Shown: piece after piece, positions 23,001-33,100 of the stretch
Layout: the number at the start of each line of letters is the position of its first letter
Numbering within the stretch: position 1 is the stretch's first letter
Source of the DNA: Porphyridium purpureum
Taxonomy: Eukaryota; Rhodophyta; Bangiophyceae; Porphyridiales; Porphyridiaceae
DNA: 50,952 bases
Assembly: GCA_008690995.1 (NCBI GenBank)
Contig: VRMN01000031.1
Span: forward strand, 1-50,952
Reading direction: 5' to 3'
Made by a program: the position numbers and the translations under genes
The notes under the pieces: generated by a model
What the model saw: the letters and a program-made list of their open reading frames with translations, nothing else
What the model was told of the DNA's origin: nothing
The model's database searches: none

Positions 23001-23978
23001 TTGGCGCTAGTCCACGGACAAAGCGATCGAATTTCTCGCCATCGACCACGGCACTAATCTGCAATAAACAGTCGGCGAAATCGCTGGCGTATTCTGATAC
23101 AGGGCGATTGCGCTGCGAGCATGCCGCGAGATGATCCCGAGCTTGCCTTTCCGGCTCGGCTGGCTCAAATTGCTGTCGTACAGCGACAAGAAAAGCGGCG
23201 AAAGACTGGGGTCTCGGATCCAGAATTGACCACCACAGGCGGGCAGATCCCCCGAGAAATGTCGCAGCGGTACGGATGGCTCGAAGTTCCGCATCCTGAT
23301 CCCACATGCGATTCGCGGCTTGATACTCGTCACACAGTGCCTGATGCACTCGGTCTTGAGCCGCGTCCGTCCAGCTGCGGACGGCGAGTGCATTTCTTTC
23401 GCCGAGATATTGAAAGAGCGGCGCACCGCGAACCGAGGACAATGCGTCTCAGCAGGCACTGTTACTCGCCACGACGAGTTCCCGTGCGGCTTCGCGATAA
23501 GCATCGGAGTCTTCGCGCGCGCGGCGAGCTTCATCTATCGCAGCTTTGAGTTGCTGTTCAGCCTGATCCCGGAACCTGGCAAACTCTGCCGCCATCGCAG
23601 CCCTGAGTTGTTCAATACTCTGCGGAGTGTTGCTACTGTGTGCTTGTGCTGCAGCCTGGGCTGCCTGCTCCGCAAGCATGGCATGCTGTTGTTGTTGAAG
23701 GAGCCGAGCTCCGCGTTCCTGTTCTGATCTTGTTGGGGTCCTTGACCCGGAGCCTTCCATCGTGTGCCGCGCTTGCCGCCGACACAGTTGTCTCGAAGTG
23801 GGTCTCTGGGTTTGCTTGGCTCCTGCTGCCTTGCAGCCGCCGGTCCTTCCTTTCTACGCCGCTGCACAGGCGCGCGTATGAAGCTTCAGTCGTATCTGAT
23901 AGAGCTACGCAGCTCCCTGGCATTCAGTGCCTCGACACGATGAACGATGTCATGGCCTGCACTTCGAGCAACCGCCGT

Positions 23979-24140
23979 CTACGGCTTATAGTTGCTCGCA
24001 AGTGGGTCGATCGTCTTGACCCAATGCTCGAACCTTCCCACCACGTGGATAAGGCGAAGGCCACCAATGCTTGTCGAAAAGGTGAGGATAGCAATGAGGA
24101 TCAGAACTGCAGCCGCAACGATGTTGGCGGCTGGGCTCAT
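23979..24140 (-). other. Leader frame of E4 with a hydrophobic segment
   Basis: The frame opens with the ATG that lies inside the primer-binding site and runs 53 codons to a stop. It begins MSPAANIVAAAVL and continues with a run of I, L, A and T, forming one predicted membrane-spanning helix at about residues 6-24, then a basic, soluble tail ending NYKP. The first five codons match the gag start of E2, then the sequence departs from it. Its role, if any, is unknown, and it may be a chance frame in a fossil. Confidence 0.4.
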
Positions 24141-24145
24141 AACCC

Positions 24146-24481
24146 GTTTATTGGTTCTTAGGTGTACCGTGGGCGGCTAGATGAAAGCTTCAGCAAAAAC
24201 TCAGTAGAACTTATGCCTTTTACTTTCGAACACCAACTAGCTCTTACTCTCTACATCATGGCGCAGCACTCTTCGTGCTGCAGCCGCGGATGGGTACTTA
24301 TACTGGTACGGCGACGCCGGCAAGGCGGCGACGACGGCGGCGGATTCTCGGACAGCTTACATCAGGCATCGTGAGCGGTGGAAACAGCCTCAAGCGAAGT
24401 GTACTACGAGTACAGCGCGATTCTCCCACGATTACTACTGTACCAGGGGAGGGAATCTAGGGAAACCCTAGATTCATAACA
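24146..24481 (-). repeat. LTR of E4
   Basis: On the minus strand it begins TGTTATGAATCTAGGG. Its first 45 or so bases match the E3 LTR start closely (TGTTATGAATCCAGGG). It has ACTGTAC at 24437-24443 and a weak TATA (CAGTATAAGTA, about 24296-24306). It ends at the primer-binding site GGGTTATGAGCCCAG (24131-24145). Confidence 0.72.
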
Positions 24482-25216
24482 CCTCACACTCTTCGAATGA
24501 GAGCTTCATGACTGGTTGTTTGAGCAGCTGGTCGTCATTGGAAAATATCCACTTCTCATTCCGAGATGTCATTGCTTTCACAAAGTCGTGATTGCGGACG
24601 TGCACGTTTTCACCGTGACCCTCAACCAAGTATCTTGTTCACTTCTACTGTGAATGGAGTCACCAAGCCGTTCAGGATTAATGGTCTTCTTAACATTTGA
24701 TCAGCTGACGTGAGTATTTATTCTTTCCACACGTCAGGCAGCGAAACACGCGGCTGACATTCGGAGTCTTTAAAAGTATAATCGATTGTTTTGCAAATGC
24801 ACCACGTCCAGCGGAAGGTTTCCATAATAATGCATGTGACCAAGGTATAAGTGAAATACAGCCTTGAATCGCAAGCAAGAAAGTTACCAAGCGTAAGCGA
24901 CTTGATCAGCAGTCAGAATCCAGAGACATTCGGGATCCAGAAAGTTGAAAAGACAATTTAAAGCTTCACTGATATATTGTGTGAAATGATAGTTTGGTAG
25001 TTTCGTTTGCAATCAAGCAAGAAGTACGCAAAATTTAATCATTAGAGAAAAAAGAAAATGTTGGTCTAAAGTAGCAGAAATTATGCGCATTGAAACTTGC
25101 GAACCAACTGAATCCATCACGCAGCAGTGGTGACGTGTCTGTTTTGACCATAACTTACATATACTGCAATGTCAGGCATTTCTGCATGATCCTTCAAAAA
25201 TTCTTCGCCAACGTTG
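24482..25216. mobile_element. Old copia debris, left of E3
   Basis: On the plus strand, 24580-24690 encodes VVIADVHVFTVTLNQ and then NGVTKPFRINGLL, matching the protease-region segment of E1 (DVVMADNHVYTVTL, VNGVIKPLMLEG). On the minus strand, about 24700-24890 resembles a gag-pre-integrase domain (FRCLTCGKNKYSR). So this is a mosaic of at least two old copia relics in opposite orientations, heavily broken. E3 has inserted at its right edge. Confidence 0.55.
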
Positions 25217-25221
25217 ATTTC

Positions 25222-25528
25222 TGTTATGAATCCAGGGTTTCGGTAGATTCCCTCCCCAGGTAAAGTAGTAATACCATGGGGAATGTTTCAGCTCCAACTT
25301 TCTGTATTTCTCCAACTTATAGTAAATTAGGGTTTTTGCCCTGGAGGTACAGTTGGCAATCTCACTAGTGAAAGCACTACGATTGCCTATATAAAGAGCT
25401 TAGCGATGGCCGAGGCTCGGAGTCCCCGGATGACGAAGGTAAGGTTAGTTGCAAGGGCGACGAAGGGGACACGCAACTGCGTTAGTGACAAGTCACAAAG
25501 ACTCCCCGATACATCAGACCTTTTAATA
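25222..25528 (+). repeat. 5' LTR of E3
   Basis: It begins TGTTATGAATCCAGGG and ends CCTTTTAATA. A TATA box (TATATAAA) lies at about 25388-25395 and GTACAGT at 25347-25353, about 40 bp upstream of it. The duplicated 5-bp target site precedes it. Confidence 0.93.
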
Positions 25529-25542
25529 GGTTATGAGCCTAG
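25529..25542 (+). promoter_or_regulatory. E3 primer-binding site overlapping the gag-pol start codon
   Basis: GGTTATGAGCCTAG directly follows the LTR. It is complementary to the anticodon stem-loop of initiator tRNA-Met, as in Drosophila copia. The ATG at 25533-25535 inside it is the first codon of the gag-pol frame, so the tRNA anticodon CAU would pair with the start codon during priming. A second in-frame ATG follows five codons later (25548) and could also be used. Confidence 0.7.
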
Positions 25543-28500
25543 ACGCGATGGCGTTTACGTTTGATGCGTCGAAGCTGTCCGCGCTTGCGAACGGCGTGGA
25601 AAAGTTCAATGGCGAGAATTACGACATTTGGGCACGCCGCACGAAGCTCGCGTTGCGTGTGGTGAAGCTGTGGCCCGTCGTTGCGGGGATGGTCGTTCGC
25701 CCATCGTCGTCGTCGCGTGCAACTGCCGGGATGACGGCAGAAGAGTGGGACGATGCGGACCTGGCGGGACAGTTCTTTCTGTCCGGGGTCTTGGAGAACA
25801 GGTACGACCGTCTCGTCCGCGATAAGTCGTCGGCGGACGGTTGGTCCGCGGTGGCGAATTATGCGCACGATCAACTGTCGGCGCAGAAGTTCGCGTTTCG
25901 CATGGCGCTGGAGCGCATTGTCCAGAACAAGAACGAGGCAATGGCCGAGTACTTGGATCGCGGAATCGGTCTGTGGGACAAGCTTGTCTCGATCGGTGAG
26001 CAAGTTCCCGAGGACCATGTCGTGCGTTATCTGGTGATCGGGCTCCGCAAAGAGTTTCAGGGGTCGAAGGACTACCTGCTGCATTCGGCGCCCACGGTCT
26101 CCGCAGCTCGGCTGCAACTGCTCCAGCTGGAGGCCGGAAAAGCGCTCGAGCGCACGTTGGCAGATGAGCCCCCGCCCATCGCAATGGCGGTGTCCCAGCG
26201 TCCGCAGCAACAGCAGCGTGATCGCTCAGCGGGTGTCGTGAAGACGGCACTCGTCAAGGAGAACCTGAAGTGTGGCTACTGCCACAAGGTTGGGCACGAG
26301 ACGAAGCGTTGCTTTAAGCGCAAGAATGACTTGCGCGACAAGGCTGCTGGTGCGAGTGGCGCAGCAGACCCGGAGGCAGTGAAACGCGGCATCGGAAAGC
26401 CGAATGCGCGGGTGAATGTGGTTCAGGTAAAAACCAAGGTGACGAAACCACCGGCTCCGGCGGCAAAGGCAGCCATTGAGCCAGGTTGGATGTCGTGGGA
26501 GGCCTACGCGAATAGCGTTGCGGGAAGGGGCGTGGTGCCAAAAGGCCCTTCTCTGGATATCCGCATGATTAGCCCCCCAGCGACCCCTGCACCAATCAAT
26601 AAAGCCACCACTTCCATCTATGCCATCTGTGTCTCTGTTGTGCCCCACAAGCACAAGTCGCACAAATGGATGTTCGATTCTGGATCGGACAGACATATCA
26701 CTTGGGATAGGTCTATTCTAATGAATGAAAGACCTTCTGATGAATCACTTGTTACTGTTGCCAACGGGGAACATGTTGAAGTTTCATTGATGGGTGATGT
26801 CATGCTCAAAACAATTATTCAAGACAAGTTTAATGACTTGCGTCTTGAAAATGTTTTGTTGATCGAAAGCACACCCATAAATCTCCTTTCGACAAAGGTC
26901 GCAGCGAGAAAGGGCTGTGTCTTCAAACACGATGATAGTTCATCTGTTTTGCATTTTGGGTCAGATGGGCCCGTCCTAGCGGTTGGGGATGGTGATTTAA
27001 TGATCAAACTATCCGCCGCTAGAATAAATGCAATCACAGCTTCAAATAAGTTTGAGCTATTTCACCGTCGACTTGGTCATCCTGGACTTGCTGGTCTGAA
27101 AAATACGCAAAATTGTGTACAGGGAATTCCCGCGGACTTAAAAGTTCCGGATGAATACCATTGTGTGATTTGCCAAAAGGCAAAGGGAACACGAACTCCC
27201 TTTAAGAAGCGGAAATTGAATTCCATTTCGGCGGTTCCGGGAGAAGTCCTTCATACTGATGTATGCGGACCACTCACTCCTTCGAGTTTTGACGACCATC
27301 GATATTTTCTAGTTGTCGTCGACGAATGCTCAAGTTTGAGTGTCGTCCACTTGCTCGAGCGAAAAAGTGAAGCGGGTGAAATGTTACTGCGCACACTTAA
27401 ATATCTCGAAACGACTCTTGGTGCAAAGGCAAAAAGAGTTCGGTCCGACAAAGGTGGCGAATTCGCAAGCCTTTATGTGCAAAGGCATCTCCAAGACTCT
27501 GGAATTACTTGGGAAAATACCTCTGCTTACACGCCAGAACTTAATGGTATGGCTGAACGCATGAATCGGACATTACTCGAAAAGGTTCGAAGCTTATTGT
27601 TTGATAGTAATCTACCTTTGGAAAATTGGAGTAATGCTTTGTTGACTGCGAATTATTTGCGAAATCGCATTTCAAATAATCGCGGGAAAACGCCGATAGA
27701 AATTGCATTCAGGCAAAGGCCAGATCTCAGCAATCTCAGAATCTACGGATCGAGAGCGTTTGTTCATATTCCTAAGCAATTGCGAGGAAAACTAGAAACA
27801 AGATCTGCAATTGGATGCTTGGTCGGTTATGGAAATGTCCATTCCGTTTATCGCATTCTTCTATCGGATGGCACGGTCGTTGAAAGTCGAAATGTCACTT
27901 TCGATGAGTCTGTCGTTGGAATAGATGTTCATGAACATGAAATCCACGATTCGGAATATTTTTCCAACTTCGATAAAATTGTCGAAGAGTTGTTTCCAAA
28001 AGATTTCTCGAAGTCGTTTGATGAAAAGTCTCAAATCGCGTCAAAAAATTTTGAAACAGATTCCACTCGACAAATGGATGATCGCAGTCAGGAATATTCT
28101 ATTTCAAATGAAATCGGAGAAACGTTTCTGGAAAAAGTTCAGAATAATTCGAAAGATTTAGGGTTCCAAAAAGCTCCAAATGGAAACTTTGGGAATACTG
28201 AGGATGACGAAAGTCAAGACAGTGGATATGTCGCAAATCAATTCGTTGGAATAATTTCCACCGTTTCTGAACCTCGGTCAGTCGAAGAAGCACTAAAGGG
28301 TGACTTCTCTGAGCAATGGCTGGAAGCTCTGAATAGAGAATTGGAATCTCTCACTGGCAACTGCACGTGGGAGCTCGTCGATCGTCCACAGGACCGAATT
28401 CCTGTCAGATGCAAATGGGTTTTTAAGATCAAATATAATGTCAACGGACAAATTGATCGGTTCAAGTGTCGACTTGTCGCAAAAGGTTTCACTCAGAAAC

Positions 28501-29810
28501 CTGGTTTGGACTACGACGAAGTGTTCAGCCCTGTTGTGCGACACAACACTATTCGAACGGTCCTGGCAGTAGCAGCTGCAAGAAAGTTGAAAATTCGACT
28601 TTTCGATGTGGTGACTGCGTTTCTCAATGGAGAACTTCATGAAGAAATTTTCATGGAACAGCCTCCTGGATTCGTACATGAAGGAGGAAAAGTCCTGAAA
28701 CTGCGTAAAGCAATCTATGGATTGAAGCAGGCATCTCGAGCTTGGAATCAAGTTCTTGTGCAAGCACTTAAAGAAATCAATTTTTCCGAAAGTACGGCAG
28801 ATCCTTGTCTGTTTTCTAAGGGTCCAAATGGTCCGTATATCATGATTTACGTCGATGACTTGGTCTTCATAGGTGAAGACGAAGTTACTTCAAATGAAGT
28901 GCTTCTGCATTTGCAAGGCAAGTTTGAAGTCAGGGATCTTGGGCAAGTGGTCAAGCAAAAATTTGCCGGCTACACTCTTGATTATGATCAAAGGAATGGC
29001 ATTATCAGACTTAATCAAAGCTTGTATGTCCAAACCATCCTGGAAAGGTTCGGAATGGAATCGGCGAATCCAAGGAAGCTTCCCATGGAAAAGGATACGA
29101 AGTGGTATACTGCTACTGCAGAACCATGCAAGATGCCTTACATGGAACTCGTGGGAGCACTAATGTATTTGTGCACTTGCACGCGTCCGGATATTTCCTT
29201 CGCCGTGGGAGTGCTTGCACGATCAATGGCAAATGCCAATGAATCCCATTGGAATGCGGCAAAGGGAGTGCTGCGATATCTTAAAGGAACCATAAATTAT
29301 GGTCTCCAATTTAGCTCAAATGGCAACTCCGACCTAATTGGTTACGTTGATTCAGACTATGCTAGTGATCTTCGAACGCGAAGGTCAACCACCGGATATG
29401 CTTTCACGATCAATGGATCAGTTGTCTCCTGGAAATCCAGGCTACAACCAACTGTGGCGCTGTCCACAACCGAAGCAGAGTACATGGCTCTCTCGGATGC
29501 ATGTAAAGAAGCCCAGTGGTTTCAATATCTCATGGAATTCCTAGGATTCAAGTCGAAATCGATTCCAATGTTTTGTGACAATGATGCTGCACTGAAACTG
29601 AGTGAGAACCCGATTGTGCACGAAAGGTCGAAGCACATTGACGTGAGAAAGCACTATGCTCGCGAATGTCAGCAACGGGGAATAGTCAAGGCTATTTACA
29701 TTCGCACATCAGATCAGGCAGCAGATTTCCTAACCAAAGTGGTTCCTCGAGAAATGTTTTTGAAATGCAAAACCTTATTGGGTGTTGCTTGTCTTGAAAA
29801 TTCGAGATAG
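25533..29810 (+). CDS. E3 gag-pol polyprotein
   Basis: 1,425 residues in one frame. Domains by approximate residue: gag of the copia UBN2 type 1-240; CCHC zinc knuckle CGYCHKVGHETKRC near 248-261; aspartic protease with DSGSDRH near 384; gag-pre-integrase HRRLGHPG near 510; integrase core with HTDVCGP (near 573), RSDKGGEFA and ELNGMAERMNR; reverse transcriptase from CKWVFKIKY to the YVDDLVFIG active site near 1105; RNase H with YVDSDYASD and LSTTEAEYMAL near 1310, ending CLENSR. A single gag-pol frame is normal for Ty1/copia. It differs from E2 by few residues. Confidence 0.95.
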   Translation: MSLDAMAFTFDASKLSALANGVEKFNGENYDIWARRTKLALRVVKLWPVVAGMVVRPSSSSRATAGMTAEEWDDADLAGQFFLSGVLENRYDRLVRDKSSADGWSAVANYAHDQLSAQKFAFRMALERIVQNKNEAMAEYLDRGIGLWDKLVSIGEQVPEDHVVRYLVIGLRKEFQGSKDYLLHSAPTVSAARLQLLQLEAGKALERTLADEPPPIAMAVSQRPQQQQRDRSAGVVKTALVKENLKCGYCHKVGHETKRCFKRKNDLRDKAAGASGAADPEAVKRGIGKPNARVNVVQVKTKVTKPPAPAAKAAIEPGWMSWEAYANSVAGRGVVPKGPSLDIRMISPPATPAPINKATTSIYAICVSVVPHKHKSHKWMFDSGSDRHITWDRSILMNERPSDESLVTVANGEHVEVSLMGDVMLKTIIQDKFNDLRLENVLLIESTPINLLSTKVAARKGCVFKHDDSSSVLHFGSDGPVLAVGDGDLMIKLSAARINAITASNKFELFHRRLGHPGLAGLKNTQNCVQGIPADLKVPDEYHCVICQKAKGTRTPFKKRKLNSISAVPGEVLHTDVCGPLTPSSFDDHRYFLVVVDECSSLSVVHLLERKSEAGEMLLRTLKYLETTLGAKAKRVRSDKGGEFASLYVQRHLQDSGITWENTSAYTPELNGMAERMNRTLLEKVRSLLFDSNLPLENWSNALLTANYLRNRISNNRGKTPIEIAFRQRPDLSNLRIYGSRAFVHIPKQLRGKLETRSAIGCLVGYGNVHSVYRILLSDGTVVESRNVTFDESVVGIDVHEHEIHDSEYFSNFDKIVEELFPKDFSKSFDEKSQIASKNFETDSTRQMDDRSQEYSISNEIGETFLEKVQNNSKDLGFQKAPNGNFGNTEDDESQDSGYVANQFVGIISTVSEPRSVEEALKGDFSEQWLEALNRELESLTGNCTWELVDRPQDRIPVRCKWVFKIKYNVNGQIDRFKCRLVAKGFTQKPGLDYDEVFSPVVRHNTIRTVLAVAAARKLKIRLFDVVTAFLNGELHEEIFMEQPPGFVHEGGKVLKLRKAIYGLKQASRAWNQVLVQALKEINFSESTADPCLFSKGPNGPYIMIYVDDLVFIGEDEVTSNEVLLHLQGKFEVRDLGQVVKQKFAGYTLDYDQRNGIIRLNQSLYVQTILERFGMESANPRKLPMEKDTKWYTATAEPCKMPYMELVGALMYLCTCTRPDISFAVGVLARSMANANESHWNAAKGVLRYLKGTINYGLQFSSNGNSDLIGYVDSDYASDLRTRRSTTGYAFTINGSVVSWKSRLQPTVALSTTEAEYMALSDACKEAQWFQYLMEFLGFKSKSIPMFCDNDAALKLSENPIVHERSKHIDVRKHYARECQQRGIVKAIYIRTSDQAADFLTKVVPREMFLKCKTLLGVACLENSR

Positions 29811-29849
29811 AGGTGGAAGGCATGACGAAAAGTTGTCGCTGCGTGGGAG

Positions 29850-30156
29850 TGTTATGAATCCAGGGTTTCGGTAGATTCCCTCCCCAGGTAAAGTAGTAAT
29901 ACCATGGGGAATGTTTCAGCTCCAACTTTCTGTATTTCTCCAACTTATAGTAAATTAGGGTTTTTGCCCTGGAGGTACAGTTGGCAATCTCACTAGTGAA
30001 AGCACTACGATTGCCTATATAAAGAGCTTAGCGATGGCCGAGGCTCGGAGTCCCCGGATGACGAAGGTAAGGTTAGTTGCAAGGGCGACGAAGGGGACAC
30101 GCAACTGCGTTAGTGACAAGTCACAAAGACTCCCCGATACATCAGACCTTTTAATA
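29850..30156 (+). repeat. 3' LTR of E3
   Basis: 307 bp, identical by eye to the 5' LTR. It is preceded by a purine-rich tract ending GCGTGGGAG and followed by the ATTTC target duplication. GTACAGT is at 29975-29981. Confidence 0.93.
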
Positions 30157-30161
30157 ATTTC

Positions 30162-33100
30162 GACCGCAGGGAGTCTACTGTTCCGAAATCATCATCTTTA
30201 ATGCCAAACATGAAAGCTTGTCGCTTCTACTGCGGCGATGATGGGTTTGCAAGCCCTTACGTCAAGGATTGGTTTGTCGAGAGAGCGCTTGATGAAAGTC
30301 TTCGAAGTACGTTCAACTAGCCGCAAAGTCAACGAGAAAAAATGAGCACTTCTATGACTGTCCTTGGAAAGACTCCTTCAATGCCGTTGCTCAATCCAAA
30401 ATTCGCCTCTTCAAAAAATAAGACGGTACTGGAAGGTGCAATTTCTAGTCGAAGAACTGAGAAATTCCTTTCATAAACTTCTATTCAATTTCCTCTTTGA
30501 ATTAAATCTGCCCTCATCACCTTGCGCATGGTTGGCCAGAAATCAAGTTTTTGCGTCAAGAAATCATTCCATTCAAATCGTGAACCACCAGCTGCACGGA
30601 GATATTGGGTAATGCACACGCTCAAGAAATTAAGACATGGTCAAAGTTCACGTCATGATGCGCTAGTATTCGTCCAGCGCTGTTCATACTGCTGTTGTCA
30701 AACAAAAAATAACTTTCAAAAAAGGCTTGTCTCCGTCAAAGCGATCTCTGCTTTGACAACATTGTTGCTTAAGCTCAAAGTCTAATTGACGGCAATGCGT
30801 CCTGTTAATTGTCTAGAAATACAAAGGATTCAACTGATTCGACTCTCAACTAACCGGCATATCGAAAATGAGTAATTTTGAATTTGAGATATAAATGATT
30901 GAAAAGCTCTCGACTACTCACAAAAACTTTCAAAGTAACCCCTTTCGAGGCGGAATGCCCATTTTGTTTACGAATTGAAGACAACTTTTGACGAATAAAT
31001 CGCATGTGATTCTGAACGGATTAGTATTTGTAAATCAAATAATGCACAAGAGAATCACTGTAAAGAAAGAGACGATACTAACTAAGAATGTTTACTTTCA
31101 TTGGGAAGTGCAGATGTAAATAATTTGCTGAGTCAGTAACTTTCTTTGAACTCATCTTTGCCGAAAACGAAACAACCGGTCGTTGCAACATACGTCTGGT
31201 TCAGAAGAATAAGACAGGGTTCGATTCCTGATAAACTTTCAAAATACTGCTGCGCTAGGAAACCTTCATTGATTCAGTTTCTTGAATCTATAGCTGATGA
31301 ACCGCTCAACAGGTTTGTCAATTTTTTAAAAGTCGTGGTAATATTGCCGAAATTCTTGAAACGGAGTTCTACACAATTGCCGGTGACCTAGGCTTTTGAG
31401 ATCAAGCAGCGTCTGGGCCGTTCGGAAACGAAACAATAGGAAATTCATTCTTTTACAACTTCCGAGAACTGAAGTAAGGCATTTACTGAAAATTATATCG
31501 ACCTGAATACGAAGCATAACGCACAGGTCTCATCATTTGTACAAGTTTGTCATTGTACCATATATTGCAAGGTATCTCGATGATCTTCCGTTTCTGAAAA
31601 AAATTTTGTTGTGAAGAATGACGAATTCTTAGATGTGGAAACTTGAGATGCATTTTGTCATAGTCGAAAGACAAGTTCTTTCAAAAGTTCAAAAAAAATC
31701 CTGTTAAATTGAGCGGTGACAAAAATTTAGCCACCGTTAAAATACATATGAATTGAAGAATTCATATTCATGCAATTTGCGCATCTCTGGAGGTTTGTTA
31801 AGCAAAGAAGCGCCTCGAAAAAGCTTCGGTATTCTGTGTATGCGAGCCCTGCACGCATAATATGGAGGACACATACAATAACGTGACATTGGCTCTGAGG
31901 TTATTCGCTGCACTAAACATGTATCATTCAGATGGACCTCTTTCGTACGGTAAGGAAAGAGTTCTCCGATGTCCCAGCAAATCGTTCCACTTTGCCTACT
32001 TCCTGTCGTGGCGCACTAGAAATATGTTCTGTAACGTGCAGATCTGCAATAATTCGGAGATCAGTGAACTAGGACTTCAGGAATTTCTTTCTTTATCTTC
32101 AATCCAGAGAGCGTTTCAAAAATCGAAACTGCAAGGATTATTTGTTTTATGATCAACGACGGAAGCTTATTATACGGCATCGTCAGACGCTAGCAAAGAA
32201 GTTATTGGGTTTCGGCAACTTATCATTCGGACACGGATTTGTATGAGTTCCCTCGCAGGTGTGTTGTGAAGTAGAAGTGTCCACAAATCGTGCGAAAACG
32301 CAGTCGTCCTTGAAGATCCAACGAATATCGAATAAGGATTTTTTGATTCATCGATAGTATGATTTAAATGGCTCTATAGCAGCCGATTGTGACGCCATTA
32401 GGAATCGAGTATTAATTTTTGCTCAGAAAGGCAGTGAAAGACATTTTTTCTTCTCCAGAAGAAGGAAGTCGTTTGATGTCTTCTTGAAGCCAAAGAATCC
32501 TCTGATCTGGACTTATTTGAAAGATAAGAATTTTTTGATACTTCGAATTATTTTTACAGGATGTATGCAAAGTATTGCACACGTTCTTCGTTTTGCCCAC
32601 GAAAACTTTAGAGCGTTGCGATCGAGTGCAGCATTTTGCTGCAAAGCAAAAAAGCTTTGTGCGTACACGTATTCTCTGTGCACTGTTATAATTTTAGTAT
32701 CATACGAAAAACATTAAATTGAATTATATCTCATACGCAACATGTCTGAAAAGTTCGAACTAGAATATCTTACAAGTCGAAGCTTCTGCTTCGAGTACGA
32801 TCCCAAGGGTGTATTAGTCATTCTTGGAAATTGCATGTTATCCCACTGAGCTGGTATAATTTTATGAATTATTTGGGCAGTTTGGTAGAATTAGCGATTC
32901 TATAGCAGCACGCAGGTATCTTTGTCGAAGAAATCCTGTGTTGACGTAGAAGGAATTTAAAACAGTGCAGGCGTGATGCAGTGAATGGACAGGTTCTTTT
33001 GCCTGGTTTGGCGACATTTCATAATTTTTTTGGCCGCGTGGGAGTGTGTATTTGTTATTCGACTTTGTTTAAAGTCGAATAATGTAACCCAAAGTGGTTG

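Larger units (their letters stand above)
20045..24481 (-). mobile_element. E4: divergent Ty1/copia lineage with Ty3-like gag, broken
   Basis: Minus-strand fossil. Parts in order: LTR 24146-24481, primer-binding site, a short leader frame (23979-24140), a glutamine/alanine-rich segment (about 23449-23760), gag plus protease (22147-23442), integrase (about 20900-22056), an integrase-to-RT linker, and a reverse-transcriptase piece (about 20045-20510). Gag shows FLGGSARLWWSIL, typical of the Retrotrans_gag family common in Ty3 elements, then zinc knuckle CRRCGERGHWANEC and retropepsin DTGATATFL. Integrase shows SVDLLDP and KSDGGSEFA. RT shows LYGMPRSGFDF and LYVDDGAILGP. Integrase before RT makes it copia-type. 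It has several breaks and lacks its 3' LTR; it is clearly older than E3. Confidence 0.8.
25222..30156 (+). mobile_element. E3: Ty1/copia retroelement, looks whole and very young
   Basis: 4,935 bp with two 307-bp LTRs that are identical by eye, flanked by a 5-bp target duplication ATTTC (25217-25221 and 30157-30161). One uninterrupted gag-pol frame fills the interior. Identical LTRs, an intact frame and a perfect target duplication point to a very recent insertion. It sits in older copia debris: E1-like relic sequence lies on both sides. Confidence 0.95.

Noticed and set aside
31205-31235. tRNA-like T-arm (GGTTCGATTCC)
   Set aside because: No matching acceptor stem, D-arm or anticodon arm was found about 50-70 bases upstream, and it lies in copia debris.
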